A stretch of DNA of 64,000 nucleotides from Bryum argenteum (Eukaryota; Streptophyta; Bryopsida; Bryales; Bryaceae): contig CM073325.1 in NCBI GenBank assembly GCA_037043015.1, forward strand, positions 17,339,001-17,403,000. The letters run 5' to 3'. The notes under the pieces were generated by a model that searched no databases, was not told where the DNA came from, and saw only the letters and a program-made list of their open reading frames with translations. The translations under genes and the position numbers were made by a program. Every line of letters begins with the position of its first letter. Position 1 is the stretch's first letter. Below, one piece after another: positions 24,382-38,095 of this stretch.

Positions 24382-25075
24382 TTAATTCCTAAAGGTCAAA
24401 GGGTTTTATTGATCTCCAAACTCAAATAGTGCAATTTTTGACCACCTTGTGGGGATTGATGTAAGGCTGAATTTTTTACGGTTATGAAGAATTTTCAAGG
24501 ATAAGATCTCAAAGAAAATTACTATAAGAAATACCATGTGAAATTCCAATCGTTGAATGTGCACCAATCGTGAGACCGTAACATTCAAAATTGGTGCAAA
24601 AGTTCTTCGGGCATTATTTGGGAGACATAGTCTACTTTGAGCAAGGAGAGACTTGATGATTGTTGCCCCAAAAAAATTGCTCATATTCTTTTCTCCATAT
24701 AGATAACTAAGTGAAAAATGCTCATGCAAAATTTTAGAGACTCATTCTGCTTCATAAACCTTAGTGCAATTTTTTTCCTAAACAGAGGCATAAAAACAAC
24801 GATTTTGGAAAATCTAGCATCACATTTATTCTATCTTATACAAAGAAAAAGAAAAGGGTGAGTGGGTACCATTATAAGCTTATGATTTCGAAGAAAAATT
24901 TGTTTCAAAAAATTCTAAAATCTCGAATTTTGAAAATTTTTGAAAGAAATAATTGAGAAATTACCAAAAATCTTGAAGATTGTTTTGCAACTTTTGGAGG
25001 CTGCTCTTCTAAAATTGATGAACTTTATTTACTTAGGTTACCCTTGAACTTGAGTAGTGCTTTGGTTACATACAT

Positions 25076-25161
<86 letters not shown>

Positions 25162-25362
25162 AAATATTAGAATCACCAATTTTGGACTTGAAACCTAAAA
25201 TTTCTAGATGAAGGTTCTAAATTTGGTATTTGGCTTCGCAAATTTTACCACATACACTTTGCAATATAAAAAGTTTCTAATGTAAATTAGAAGAATTATA
25301 TTACTTTTAACCCTTCATCTCAAAAACCTATTCAGTTGGGTTTTATGTACTTTAGGGGTTAA
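24382..25362. mobile_element. TTAA-type element, 981 bp, with long poly-A
   Basis: Left TTAA plus TTCCTAAAGGTC and right CTTTAGGGGTTAA enclose a body that is the inverted counterpart of 6718-7653 (shared segments include the 'CAAATTTTACCACATACACTT' region). It contains an uninterrupted run of about 81 A at 25080-25160. No coding region is present. Confidence 0.6.
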
Positions 25363-25740
25363 AATATACTTTTGCTCATTTAATTGCAGTGAGAGTGAAT
25401 TCCAGACAAATGAATAATTTGAAATTACTTAGTTCATGTAAGAAGAAACATCAAACCCAATGTAACACATAGTTGTGCTTGTGTTGTACATGTACATGTA
25501 AATACTTTGTAATAATGTTAAAATATGAAGAATGTTTTTAAGTCATGGAGAACCTTGGATATGTTTTTGAATAAAATTATAGTAAAACAATCTTTATTTG
25601 CAATTGTGTTTCAATCAAGAAAGAACACTTAGCATGATTGGAATGAGCAAGAAGAAATGTCCCATTGACCTAGTCTTGATGATATGCTCATACGACATAA
25701 TAGTATCTACTTCTATAACATAATAATGTTCGGCCATCCT
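25363..25740. other. Intergenic, nothing recognised
   Basis: AT-rich DNA without recognisable coding or repeat signal. Confidence 0.4.
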
Positions 25741-25950
25741 TCCTACCCACCAACGTACAACCTACAAACCCACCAACCTACAAACCTACCAACCTTACCA
25801 ACATACCCACCAACCTACAAACCTACAAACCTACCAACCTTACCAACAAACCCACCAACCTACAAACCTACCAACCTACCAACCTACCAACATACCGACC
25901 TACTGACCAACAAACTTACATAGAAACCTACCTACTTACCTACCTTCTTT
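25741..25950. repeat. CCAACCTACAAA-type minisatellite
   Basis: About 200 bases are built from short units such as CCAACCTAC, CAAACCTAC and CAACATACC, with a mixed 8 and 12 base period. Open frames rich in Pro and Thr in this interval are products of the repeat. Confidence 0.85.
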
Positions 25951-25968
25951 TATGTATTTTGGATTATC

Positions 25969-25970
<2 letters not shown>

Positions 25971-25999
<29 letters not shown>

Positions 26000-26070
26000 A
26001 AAAAGGAAAAAAAGAGAGAAAAAATAGAAAAAAGAAAAAAAAGGAAAAAAAAGAAAAAGAAAATAAGAAG
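25971..26070. repeat. A-rich low-complexity tract
   Basis: A run of about 27 A is followed by purine-only GGAAAA-type repeats. The minus-strand poly-Phe frame here is an artefact of this tract. Confidence 0.8.
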
Positions 26071-27370
26071 AAAATAAACACGGGCTTTGAGGAAATGGTA
26101 GACAAGGGATACTTTTTAAAAGTACTATATAAAGAGCTTCTTCGTCGGGACGACGGGGACTTCCTAGTAATAGTATAATAATATAATAGTATAATAATAA
26201 TGCTCAAACTTTTGTTCACTAAATAGGTAGATTAGTGTTAGATGAAGATTGTTGTCCGATTCAAAAGTAACCTAGAACACTAAATGTCTACTCAAAGTAT
26301 AAATAGTTTGTGTTATATAGGATTTTTTTTGCTTGCTTGGTGCTTGCTCTACCATGGTGATTGATCTTTATTTGCAATTGTACATGCGCACCTCAAGTTT
26401 ACCTAGCTTAGATAGGACCAATTCAGAGCTCGAAACAGTTTAGACTAGTTCTTGTCAAATATTTATTGCTAAATGTCATCTAACACTGAATGTGCTTATG
26501 TAGATATTCAAAGTTACTAATTAGTACAAGTAGTGTTAGAGTTGGCCTTTAGTGTTTTAAGATCATGGATACAACTGGCATTTATCGTTTCCATCACCTA
26601 TTGTTGTTTCCAACAGTAATCTATCTATTTATTGTAGTGATTTTTTGACGAACTTGAATGGTTTGTTTTACAAGGATTGAATAATAGAAGAGTGATTTAA
26701 ACCTTGAAATATATCATTGTTAAAATTATTCACAAAATCATTCTCATCAAGAGAAATATCTGCCCTATCACAACAACGCCAAATATAGATTATTTATTAT
26801 GAATTTCATATAGTGATGTTCTTCTTCTTAAACACATTCCATAAACCACTTGAACATATAAAAATGTTCTCAGGAGATAATAAAATCTTCAACAATACAT
26901 TAAAAATTAGATAATATATGCTTTAAATGCATGCCCCTAATTTCCTTCTAGTATCAATCGTATTAATCTCTTAAATTAAAAATTTCCAAATATGATTTAA
27001 AAGAAATCATAAACTTCACGAGATAAGACTTGTTGATAAATCACCATTTATTAGATGTGTTATTTCTCAAAAATATGCACAAATTAGGGCCTCCAAATTA
27101 CTACTTGAATGAAGGCGGCCATGATCTATGGGACCCCCCCTCACCGAGGAGCATCTAACGGATGAAACCGATGGATGATAAGAGAACGACATGATTCATC
27201 CATATAATGAGGAGCATCTGACGAATGAAAATAGTGGATGAGAAAAGAACGACAATATTCGTCCACAATCAGCCTTCCCTTCTGCTTCACCATTCCAGGA
27301 TTCAGACTCCCATTTTCTCAAAGGAAGTTGAAGGAATTTGCACAACGCTCTTCGTTGAAAGTATCAAACA
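26071..27370. other. Intergenic and upstream region of the cyclophilin gene
   Basis: Mostly AT-rich. Near the gene, a phrase 'GGAGCATCT(A/G)ACG(G/A)ATGAAA' occurs twice (about 27149 and 27211), each followed by GGATGA and AGAACGACA, a short direct repeat of about 60 bases. No defined promoter element can be assigned. Confidence 0.4.
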
Positions 27371-29407
<2,037 letters not shown>

Positions 29408-29645
29408 ATCTGTACTTTTCTTCTCGTGATGAGTCATCTCTCGTCGCTTCAAAGAGTAAAAAGTAAAGAGGGCTCTTAGCCCATCTATGAAATCAGATTC
29501 TATCAATGCATAACGCACTTGTTTATAGTAGTGTGCACACACATTCCAGTCTAACAGTCTCACACGAATTAGAATCAAAACAGTCACAAAAATACTGTTT
29601 TGAGACTAGCCTGAACTACATAGTCTGTACACTTGCGTGGATATT

Positions 29646-30840
29646 TTAAGCAGGTAGAGTTGGTGGTAGCTTTACAATAGTAACTGGGCAGTTCACGCTG
29701 TTGGAAACGTAGTTGCTGACGCTTCCCATAAATGTCCTGCAAAATCACGAACTCGTATGGTTAGTACTGGTAGCTTAACCCTTAAACGTCATATGCTTTC
29801 CTGATACCACACCCAAAATCTCTTTTAAAATCCAATTTTAGCATTATTCTATTTTAAATTTGCTTGAGCTCTATTCTAAGAAAGTATAGATCTCTTTAAG
29901 GTGCTCAGTTTGGAATTCTAAAAATTCCATTTGGTATAATGGAGTGTAAGTTATGAGCAAGATTCTCTCAAAAAAAAACCCAACCCCTCGGGCTGGGTCT
30001 GGCGTTTAAGGGTTAATCTAATGTCGTAGAGCACATTTTAGTGAAAACGGGAGCCGTCTGGAGATACCAACACTGCTAGCCATTCATGGATGCTCTCTGA
30101 TAATTGAGAATTTTGCGGTCGATAAACATCGGCCTGAGAACGAACTAGGACAATATCCAAACTTTGTTGCATTTTGTATCAGGATATGAGTTAGTTGTTG
30201 TAAGCATACCTTTTGAGCGCGCTTAGCCCACGGCAACCCATAACGAGGAAATTGAGAGGAACATCTGTCACGGCTTTGCATATGTTCTCCTTCGGATCAC
30301 CCCAATAGACCTTGAAGACTACTGAAGCCTGCATCACGCTGAAACTTTTATCAGGTACACATGTGATGACTTCTCAGTCATGATCATGCAAGAATATGTC
30401 GCTTTTGAGGTTCACCGCTGAAAGAGTTCATAAGGTACCTTCTTCGTAGCTACGGCTTCTGTGAGAGAGGAGTGAACATCTTCATCATTTCTCAGACCAT
30501 ACTGCCTTCGGGTGCTCGGTTCCTCGACTTCCGCCAGGGGAATAAGCGCTGCAATATGACGGACTCCATTAAGAAGTGATTGTGTACAGAGAATTCTCAG
30601 AATCAAGTACATACTCAGCATCTCACATCTCAGTAAGGATATGAGTAGGTTGAGGAGCTTACGAGAGCCGTATTTCCCAAAGAGCTGATGATGGTTATCA
30701 GTTGGTGCTTTCTCTTTATGTACAATCAACACGATCAGTTGATCACCTCTACGCAAGAGATTCTCTACCGCCCACTTTAAGGCATACTTGCTACTCGCAG
30801 AGTAGTCCAGAGCCACGCCAATCTTCCGATCCGAGCTCAT
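29646..30840 (-). CDS. Universal stress protein, four exons
   Basis: On the minus strand the exons are 30663-30840, 30439-30548, 30210-30328 and 29646-29736. Phases join and give 165 residues, the normal size for small plant USPs. The start is the ATG at 30840; the extra codons upstream have no ATG. It begins with RKIGVALDYSASSKYALKWA, the first USP strand and helix, and continues with SPLIPL. The nucleotide-binding signature is G-2X-G-9X-G-S in MGCRGLSALKRTFMGS, followed by SNYV and CPVTIVK. This marks the ATP-binding subfamily. USPs act as cytosolic stress-responsive nucleotide-binding proteins with poorly defined partners. A TTAA MITE lies in intron 3. Confidence 0.94.
29775..30016. mobile_element. 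TTAA-flanked MITE inside a USP intron (242 bp)
   Basis: TTAA sits on both sides with termini CCCTTAAACGTC and GGCGTTTAAGGG. The right subterminal part contains CCCCTCGGGCTGGG, like family A, but the body is shorter and mostly different. It lies between 29736 and 30210, in the last intron of the stress-protein gene, and does not touch either splice site. Confidence 0.8.
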
Positions 30841-32274
30841 TGTCGACACCTATCACCCGAATTGCGACTGAAATCCAACAAGAGAGTGCACTCAATGAAC
30901 AGTACCTATGAATGATTGATCCCTCAACGACGGAGTCGAATTCCGAGAATGCTGCACCTGTCAAGACGAGACTAATCAGACGTTCCAAGAGTCTGATCGC
31001 CACTAGAAATTGGTTTGTCCTTCGGTCGAGAGGTTTCTAGAACAAGTACCACAAGAAGAAAGCTACGACTATGGAACTGTCAAGAGACTGCACGAAGAAT
31101 CTCTGCCGTCTGGTACAGTAAGTAGCCTGCACCTTAATCGTGAAGCGAGCAGGAACGCCTCGTTGGGCACCGGTGCCCACGTTGTGGTGGCGACACAATT
31201 TTGCATGAATCTAGTCACCTAGATTCTAACAGCATGCAAGTTTAGGAGAACCAAGGAGGCCACTTGGCAATCAATCACCAATTATTGAAAATTAAGTATT
31301 TAGTTTATACTATTCCAATACTGTACTGCTGCAGCAGTCATCAGAGAGTTTACCAGGAATTTATCATTGACCCAGTCTTCCTCCAGGCTGGCATTCTAGA
31401 ACCTTCAGCCGAGGTTTGAACAGACCTGAGACATAGCCTACTTCATCCAAGCTGCGAATTGAAGGTCTCAGTCTCAGCAATTCTGCACCAGCACACACAT
31501 CAAGCATCTCATTTACAGCTGGTGAATTGCTCATCAGTCCTTACATGTGCCATGGAAGAATCGACTGCTTCTAAATGTTGTCAAATGAAGAGATTTATCT
31601 GAGCCTACTTCATGTGATTTGAATACTCCACACAAGGCCAATGTGGAGTGATAGCTTCACGAGGATAAAAATGAAACCTCCTAATCTAATTGGCCGTTTT
31701 GTAGTGAGTCTCATGACCATGCTCTAAGCATTTGCGTACCGATGAGTTGCTCGAATTCTGGTAAGTGTACTCGGGTCCACATTCCACAGTTGTCATCCCT
31801 ATGGTGACAGCATGGTGGGGACAGTAGGCTAGAGAATAGAACATCAGGAGAAAAACATAGAGTAGGTCAAGGCAAGATATGGGCCTTGTCACTGTAACTA
31901 AGCCCCTCGGCACATTCATAAGTCTCCAATGAGGTGCTGTTAGACAAGATACGCATCTTTATTTCAGTTTCAGCGGATGGCTTCCACCTGAGCAGCTTCT
32001 GCCAAGCCGTAGGCAATTGCGTACCGGCTTCTGCTCTCCTGATATATACATCTGTAATCCTACAACATATTCCGAGAGATGAATACGTAGTGACTTGCAT
32101 TTCAATCAGGTTCAACTCGGGCTACTAAGACCAGGATGCTTGGTCCTTTCCTCTGTCCTGACTGTTGCTTGTACTTTTCTTATCTATACATACGGCAGAA
32201 TGAATTGAAGACGAAAAAGAAGACTGGTCTCGCTACGTTCTCTCGTCATGCCATTCTGCAATTCAGGGCAAGTT
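30841..32274. other. Region between the USP and oxygenase genes, no gene recognised
   Basis: It includes the upstream leader of the USP gene. Open frames up to about 80 codons on both strands (for example 31010-31222 + and 31686-32115 -) have no recognised domain. Part of it may be 3' untranslated sequence of the minus-strand oxygenase. Confidence 0.4.
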
Positions 32275-35200
32275 CTAAAGTTTCACCTCCGAAGGTGGTG
32301 AGACTTTGGGGAAGAGACTTGAGTTCAATGGGTCGTCTGCTTTCATTTGCGAGTCCAAGCCAGCTTGCACCCACGTATAATGCATCGTCCCTGCAGATAT
32401 TGTAAATTCGAGGAAATTCTTAGTACAACCGGGAATGCTCAACTTCTCAAGTTAGTCTACATGCAGGAACCAAGACGAATCCCTCGTATTACGAAAGTTT
32501 TAATAAGATACGAGTTACCAAGGTCCTACTTTGCAGATTAAGGACAAAAACACCACCAGCTATCTCTATTTTGAGATGTACGACACATTGTTGCACAACA
32601 TACAGAATCGGAAACAACAGTAATACGAGACATATTTGACGCCATGATCGAAACAACTACATAAGGTTATACTGATTTGTGAACCTGGGCGAGGATCAAA
32701 GCGAACATCTTCCCCAAACCAACGAGTTGCATACGCCCTACGACGTCCAGCTTGTGTGGAAATACCAGGAGCACCATGGACAGCAAAACTATGATGTATC
32801 AAGCAGTCACCGGGCTCCATATCCCACGTCAAGAGTTCATACTTGCATCACGGCAAAGTAATAAGTGTCAATTAGCATGGCCATACTGTTCAAGTTCATG
32901 ATCCTCCCACTTGGGTACAACTGATCAAGCACAACTACACTCAATTCCTGTCTCTAGAAAGAAAGACTCGACTGATGAGATTCTAAAATATCAAACATCA
33001 AAGAATAATGAGATACTAAGCCAATTCCTTAGTCGTAAAAACTAGGATAATATTCTTGGAGCGACTAAACGCTATTGCTGAAAGAAGCTACAAGGAATAT
33101 GTCAATGAACTATGCAAGTCAAGAGCATACCTCGTCTCGTTTGCTTTCAATATCTGGAATATCAGGTAATGAGGCAGATTCCTTGTAGCGCTCCTCATCA
33201 CCTGAGAATGAGGAAATCCTAATTAGGATTGCAATCCAGCAAGCGTCAGTACTGCAACATAGAATGAGCATCTGCTTCTTCTCAAGAAAGCTGCAATAGG
33301 AACAGCTCCCTCAAATAAGGCAGCAACCTAACTTCTAGATAAAATTGGATATGGTATAAGACTACCAGCATGAAGATGTAAGTCTCCCTTCTGCTTCAGT
33401 ACTCATCTGAATTTTGCAAAAAGTCAATGGATGTGTCGACTCAAGCCATAAAATAGCTGATTTGAAGATGTCCAATGAATTTGTATCGAGGAACTTACTT
33501 GTGAAGAAGCTGCCACTTGTGCGATCCTTTGACATACTTCACACAAGAGGTCTTCGGAACATGGTCCAGCGCGAGCCATAAAGAGATGACTTGGTTACCC
33601 TTCAATTGCCAGTAGCTGTGGTCATTGTGCCAGGGGGTAGCCTTGCGTGTGCCAGGCTCCTTAACAAAGAGTTGATCGTAGAATAACTGAACCTGCTTAC
33701 CCCTGCACCAGATTCCCTCACAACGATGAAATGTTGCCCTGATTGAAGCCTACTTTTTAGTATATGAATTCATAGAAACAGTATAAGAACGATATCCGAA
33801 GCAGATGAATCTTCCTATGATCTCATTTTTTTCGAGCACGGTGAAGACCTGACAGAATCACATAGCGCGACATGTAATCAACATCTGTAATATTCGTCAT
33901 ATTTGATAGTGAAGCAACCTGCACTTTTTTCCCGTGCAGCACAGCAACGACTTAATCGTAGGCTTAAGGTGGACGAATTTACTGTAAGTTATCTCCAGCC
34001 TTGCAATACGACAAAGGCGACATTCTTAAAGTAACAAAGCTTAGGAAGACGAACAAGGACATAAAGAAAACGAAGATGAGATAACTCACCGCATCATGCG
34101 CCGAGCTATCTCAGCAGCAGGAGACTCATGAATGAAGCGCCGCATAGTCTCATGGCGTCTCCAAAGAAACTGGTCATCATGGAAGCGCCCTGGCTGCCAT
34201 CATAATCGTCAAGAACAATTATGAACAGCATACAGAGGATACATATGACATTTTGATAGTAAAAGACACACATTGGAGTTTCGCACTTCCAATGCATATT
34301 TTGTGAGCATAGTGATAACATGAGCATGATCAAAAGTTGAAGATCGTCACCTCGCCAGGTTTCACATGTTCATCACATAATACACCTGCAAATAAAATGC
34401 GAATAGTCAGACGCCATCCGTTCATGACCAAGTCAATTGGATACCCCCTATCAGGGCAGGTGACAGCTCGTATTCTTTACTGTGTTGTTTCCATTCCTGA
34501 TGACTTCAGAATAGTACACAGAAGTACATAAACTCGAGAAATTGATCAACATTTTACTGGAAACAGTATTTAAGGAAAATGATATGACCTGGATTCTTCA
34601 TGTTTTCTTCAGCGGCAACACGCAGTTGGTCCAACCATTCAGGTGGAAAAAGCTGACGCACCACGGTTGCTCCATCCTCCTCGAAACGCTGAACTTCCTC
34701 CTCCGATATTCTGCGCCATGTTCCGGCAATTGTTTAGCACATAGATCAGCTCACAATATCAATTTTACTTCCTAAACTCTATTTCAAGTTGTGCAGGTAC
34801 GCGCTGAAGCATTCCTAACGAGTAACAATCTCCACGGTTAATTTAGTCACCTAAATAACCTTCATCTGTACTTCATTCTTTCCTTCGCTCCAGCAACTAT
34901 CTTTCTAACTATGTCCACAACAGCTGTTTGATCCTCCTCACCAAAAACCGTCCAATTCCGTCAGCAATTCTGTGAAAAAATATGCCATTCATACCAAAAT
35001 ACTCCGGTCTTCGACAGAATCTAAACCGGTCACTGATCAAGCAATGGCACTATCTAACAGCCTTCATATCTACATGCTGTGTAACATGCTGCGCACGCAC
35101 TGCGAATAACCTGCGAAAGTAACCGAGTATTCTCTATGCAAGCCTTATAAATCGCGAGTATTCTCTTGCGGTTTTACTTTTTCAGTTCACATGTTCCTGA

Positions 35201-35428
35201 GATCTTGAGCTATAACCTCAAATATGTGCGCGAAAAAACGTTCATATTAAAGTTAAGTTAGACGCGAGACCGGCAAGATGCTTACAAGGAAGAGAGAGAC
35301 GATGATGAAAAAGTGCAATTAACAGGCTTAACAGTGTATGGAAGCGCCGCGCTGTTGATCGATCGGAACACCGCAGCACGGCAAAAGCCAGAGCGCAACG
35401 AGATCGCCGAAGCCATGGCCATGGCCAT
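32275..35428 (-). CDS. Phytanoyl-CoA dioxygenase-like Fe(II)/2-oxoglutarate oxygenase
   Basis: Minus-strand exons with matching phases are 35286-35428, 34589-34710, 34351-34385, 34090-34193 and 33499-33702, then 33131-33201, 32685-32841 and 32275-32390. Phase between 33499 and 33201 does not join, so one microexon of 3n+2 bases is probably missing in 33202-33498. The product is about 300 residues. Exon 1 encodes a Ser/Ala/Arg-rich leader (MAMAMASAISLRSG), plausibly a transit peptide. The iron site is His160 and Asp162 in TPWHNDHSYW, with the distal His in FAVHGAPG and the 2-oxoglutarate Arg in RRRAYATRW. The C-terminus PGTMHYTWVQAGL and DDPLNSSLFPKV resembles bacterial PhyH proteins more than plant PAHX as I recall them. 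The substrate is unknown. Confidence 0.88.
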
Positions 35429-35715
35429 TGCCGCCTCCGATTGACGCACAGCAAACAAAGTGGCAGATACTATACTTAATAACAGGCAAGATCACTGGAT
35501 TGTCTGAGAAAATTCCCTACTGTACAAATTGAACGTACTGTACAAATTGAACGTAGAAGGCTCAGAATCTGCGATACCTGTGAAATTTCCGACTGTAGTA
35601 AAGCGGCAGCACTTTTTGTGATGTGGCGACAAAGAATCTTGTGGCGAGAAAGATGCCGTAACTCTTTCAAAGCAAATCCCCGGTTCCCTCAGAAAAAGTT
35701 TCGAGACAATAATCT
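35258..35715. repeat. Duplicated segment, copy 1: oxygenase exon 1 plus promoter
   Basis: This interval covers oxygenase exon 1 and the bases upstream of its start. It matches 39391-39810 in the same orientation through many blocks (GATGATGAAAAAGTGC, GGAAGCGC, AGAGCGCAACG, CATGGCCATTGCCGC, TACTTAAT, AATCGAACGTAG). It contains a short internal tandem: 'ACTGTACAAATTGAACGTA' occurs twice in succession. Confidence 0.8.
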
Positions 35716-35743
35716 TGTGCAAAAGCTTAAAACGGTCATTGTG

Positions 35744-36053
35744 TTAAGGTAGACAATGCTAAATCCGTGCATCTCCTTAAACCACTCACTCTAGATTCTT
35801 GCCTACTTTCTAGATCTCATGTAGAAGAATGTGCCTTGTGTGCACATGGAGCATGTGAACGGTTTTAGGTAATGTGGTACATGTCACTTCTGAATTTTTT
35901 ATTTATTTTTATAAGTGCTTAAAAAATATCAAAAAATACGGAAACTTCTTCATTTTTTTGTATTTATAATTAAAAAAATATTGATTCACATATTCCAAAC
36001 TTCCAATTGTAGTGTAGTCCTTAAATGCACGGATTTAGCATGGTCTACCTTAA
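35744..36053. mobile_element. TIR element with TTAAGGTAGAC ends, 310 bp
   Basis: The left end TTAAGGTAGACAATGCTAAA continues to TCCGTGCAT. The right end, reverse complemented, differs at one base (ACCATGC) across about 29 positions. The element sits about 315 bases upstream of the oxygenase start. The interior is AT-rich and non-coding. Confidence 0.8.
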
Positions 36054-37669
36054 ACTTCTTGAATGTACTAGTTAATGTGATTAATGTTGTAGAATAAGAA
36101 GAATTCTGATCTTATTCTTAGGTTGATGTGAATAGACCTATCCTTGAATGTGTAGAGTGGGAGGTCATTAGAGAGACTGAGGGGCGTAGGAGGTATGGGG
36201 CCTAATTAGGGGCATTCTCTAGTCAAGGACAAGGGGTTGCTAATTGTGAAACCCCTCTTGAATCCTTTCATAACAATCTTGTTACATGACCTCCTATATT
36301 GCAATCCCTATCACACCCAATGACAAAAAGTAAAGTTACGTTTAATGAATGGCTTGACTCTTTACAAGGATGATATCAAAATATGTATTCTATGATATGA
36401 TTTCTATGAAAATATCAAGAATGGAAATATGAAACTCTTATCCTATAGCTTATGGAAACTTAATTAACCTTCAACACAATTTTTATGCTAGGTCAGAGCT
36501 AGCTAAAATTCATTAAAATTCACTTATTCATTACGCCAAATTATATTGTTGTTGGACGATCATGCTAAGGCTATGCTATGTATTATTGTTTAAGCAAAAC
36601 TTGACCAATGAGGCAATTATCTTTTATTTTCCCATAATAACTTGTAAAGTGTCGAGTAAGAATTTGACCACAACGCATGCAACACTAGCAAAAATTATAA
36701 CTTATCAACTCCTGAAGGTCTACGGCCTCAAAATTGCCTAAAACTCTTACAATACCCTTCTTTTAATGCAAGGTGAAGATTTCTTCTTTTACGGACTTGT
36801 CTTGAAGATTGAAACAGTGAGGTCTAGTGCCTAACTTGTACCTGACCTGAATTCTGTCAAATGGCGTAATTCCGCGAGAATCTATGTTTTGGTCTATTCA
36901 AAAAGTTGCAAATAACATGGATATTTGTCGGTTTTTAATATAGTGAATGGCAAATATTTCTCAACAGCCGTTGAGAGACTACTTACAATGTTTTTGAATG
37001 ACCATCGGGAAATATCTGCTCTTTTACCAAGTATTCCTCAACGGTCCTTTAAAAACATCACCAAAAGGCCGTTAAGAATTGCCCAATTTTGATGCAAGGT
37101 GAGAAATTAAAATTTTGAAGTGTTATGAAGTACTCCATTATAGGATCTAGTACCCAACTTCTAGATATTTGTGTATATTAAATCATAAAATTAACTTTCT
37201 AACATTATTGAGAATATAATTTTGAAAAATAGAAAGAGAGTTTTTTTTCTTCTTGAAAGATTGACTCATCTTTAGCATGAAAAATAAATTCTTAAAAGAA
37301 TGTCATAAATGAAAATGAAGGAAAATTTATCAAAATTTCAAGTTTACAATCTTGTAGTAGACATATTATACATCATGTGGATCAACTTTAGGTTAATTGG
37401 GCCTCATAATTTGTGAGATAATAGTTTATGAGTACTCAAAAAACATCACAAAATCTCAACATTTACACTGTGAAGTAAAAATGCTACCAATAGATTTATT
37501 GCACTGAAAAAATCATTACATATAAAGCTCGATACCTTCATCTCAATAACACCCTTGAACAAAAAAAAACCAGAAGAAAAAGTTCTTTGCTCAAATAATG
37601 GATTAATGGCCCCGACTTGATTGGACGGTTTTGAATGAAATCGATCATGTCATGGATTCACCGCTTTTG
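36054..37669. other. Intergenic with decayed repeats
   Basis: Around 36750-36850 and 37085-37180 there are two degenerate copies related to the element at 18621-19414 (shared ATGCAAGGTGA and TCTAGT(G/A)CC(T/C)AACTT blocks). No coding signal is seen. Confidence 0.45.
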
Positions 37670-38095
37670 TGAGGACAGGGGAGGCGAGTGCCGAGACCTC
37701 TTGTGGTCTTTGAAGACGGAGCCTCTGTATGATCACATTGCCATGCTTTTCATCGATCTTTCCGGATGTCTCGGAAGATCTTTAATCTAGTCATCGTCGG
37801 AGCCAAGAACAAGACGGGTTGTGAATGAACTGCAGGTTTCCGGAAAACGCAGTTGCCTGGAGACTTTGTTGAGCCAGGTTACGTAGCCTAAGATTCAGTG
37901 TTTGAGTGTTTTTGATGATTGAGTTTTTGAGATTGTAAGTATCGGAGATCATTTGCGTGATAATGCATATTTTCTATCACCTGTCGCGTTTGAAATTAAA
38001 CCACATTTCGGAGATGTAGGATTGTAGGCACTCAGTCAAACGTGTCTTGAAATGCTGGCTGCCTCGTGAACAGTGTGAGAAACCGACTAGCGACA
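37670..38095 (+). promoter_or_regulatory. 5' leader shared by the zinc-finger copies (ZF1)
   Basis: Blocks such as GAGGACAGG, GGCGAG, GAGACCTC, TATGATCACATTG and CGTGATAAT recur in the same order upstream of ZF4, and partly upstream of ZF2. The conservation without an open frame suggests promoter plus untranslated leader, perhaps with a leader intron. Confidence 0.5.

Noticed and set aside
25684..25923. Pro/Thr-rich open frame
   Set aside because: It is produced entirely by the CCAACCTAC minisatellite.
35242..35454. Arg-rich 70-codon minus-strand frame overlapping oxygenase exon 1
   Set aside because: It is the wrong frame of the transit-peptide exon; the ATGGCCATGGCC frame joins in phase to exon 2.
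38066..38095. Upstream extension of ZF1 to 38066
   Set aside because: The extension opens with GTG. The first ATG at 38096 fits the starts of the other copies.
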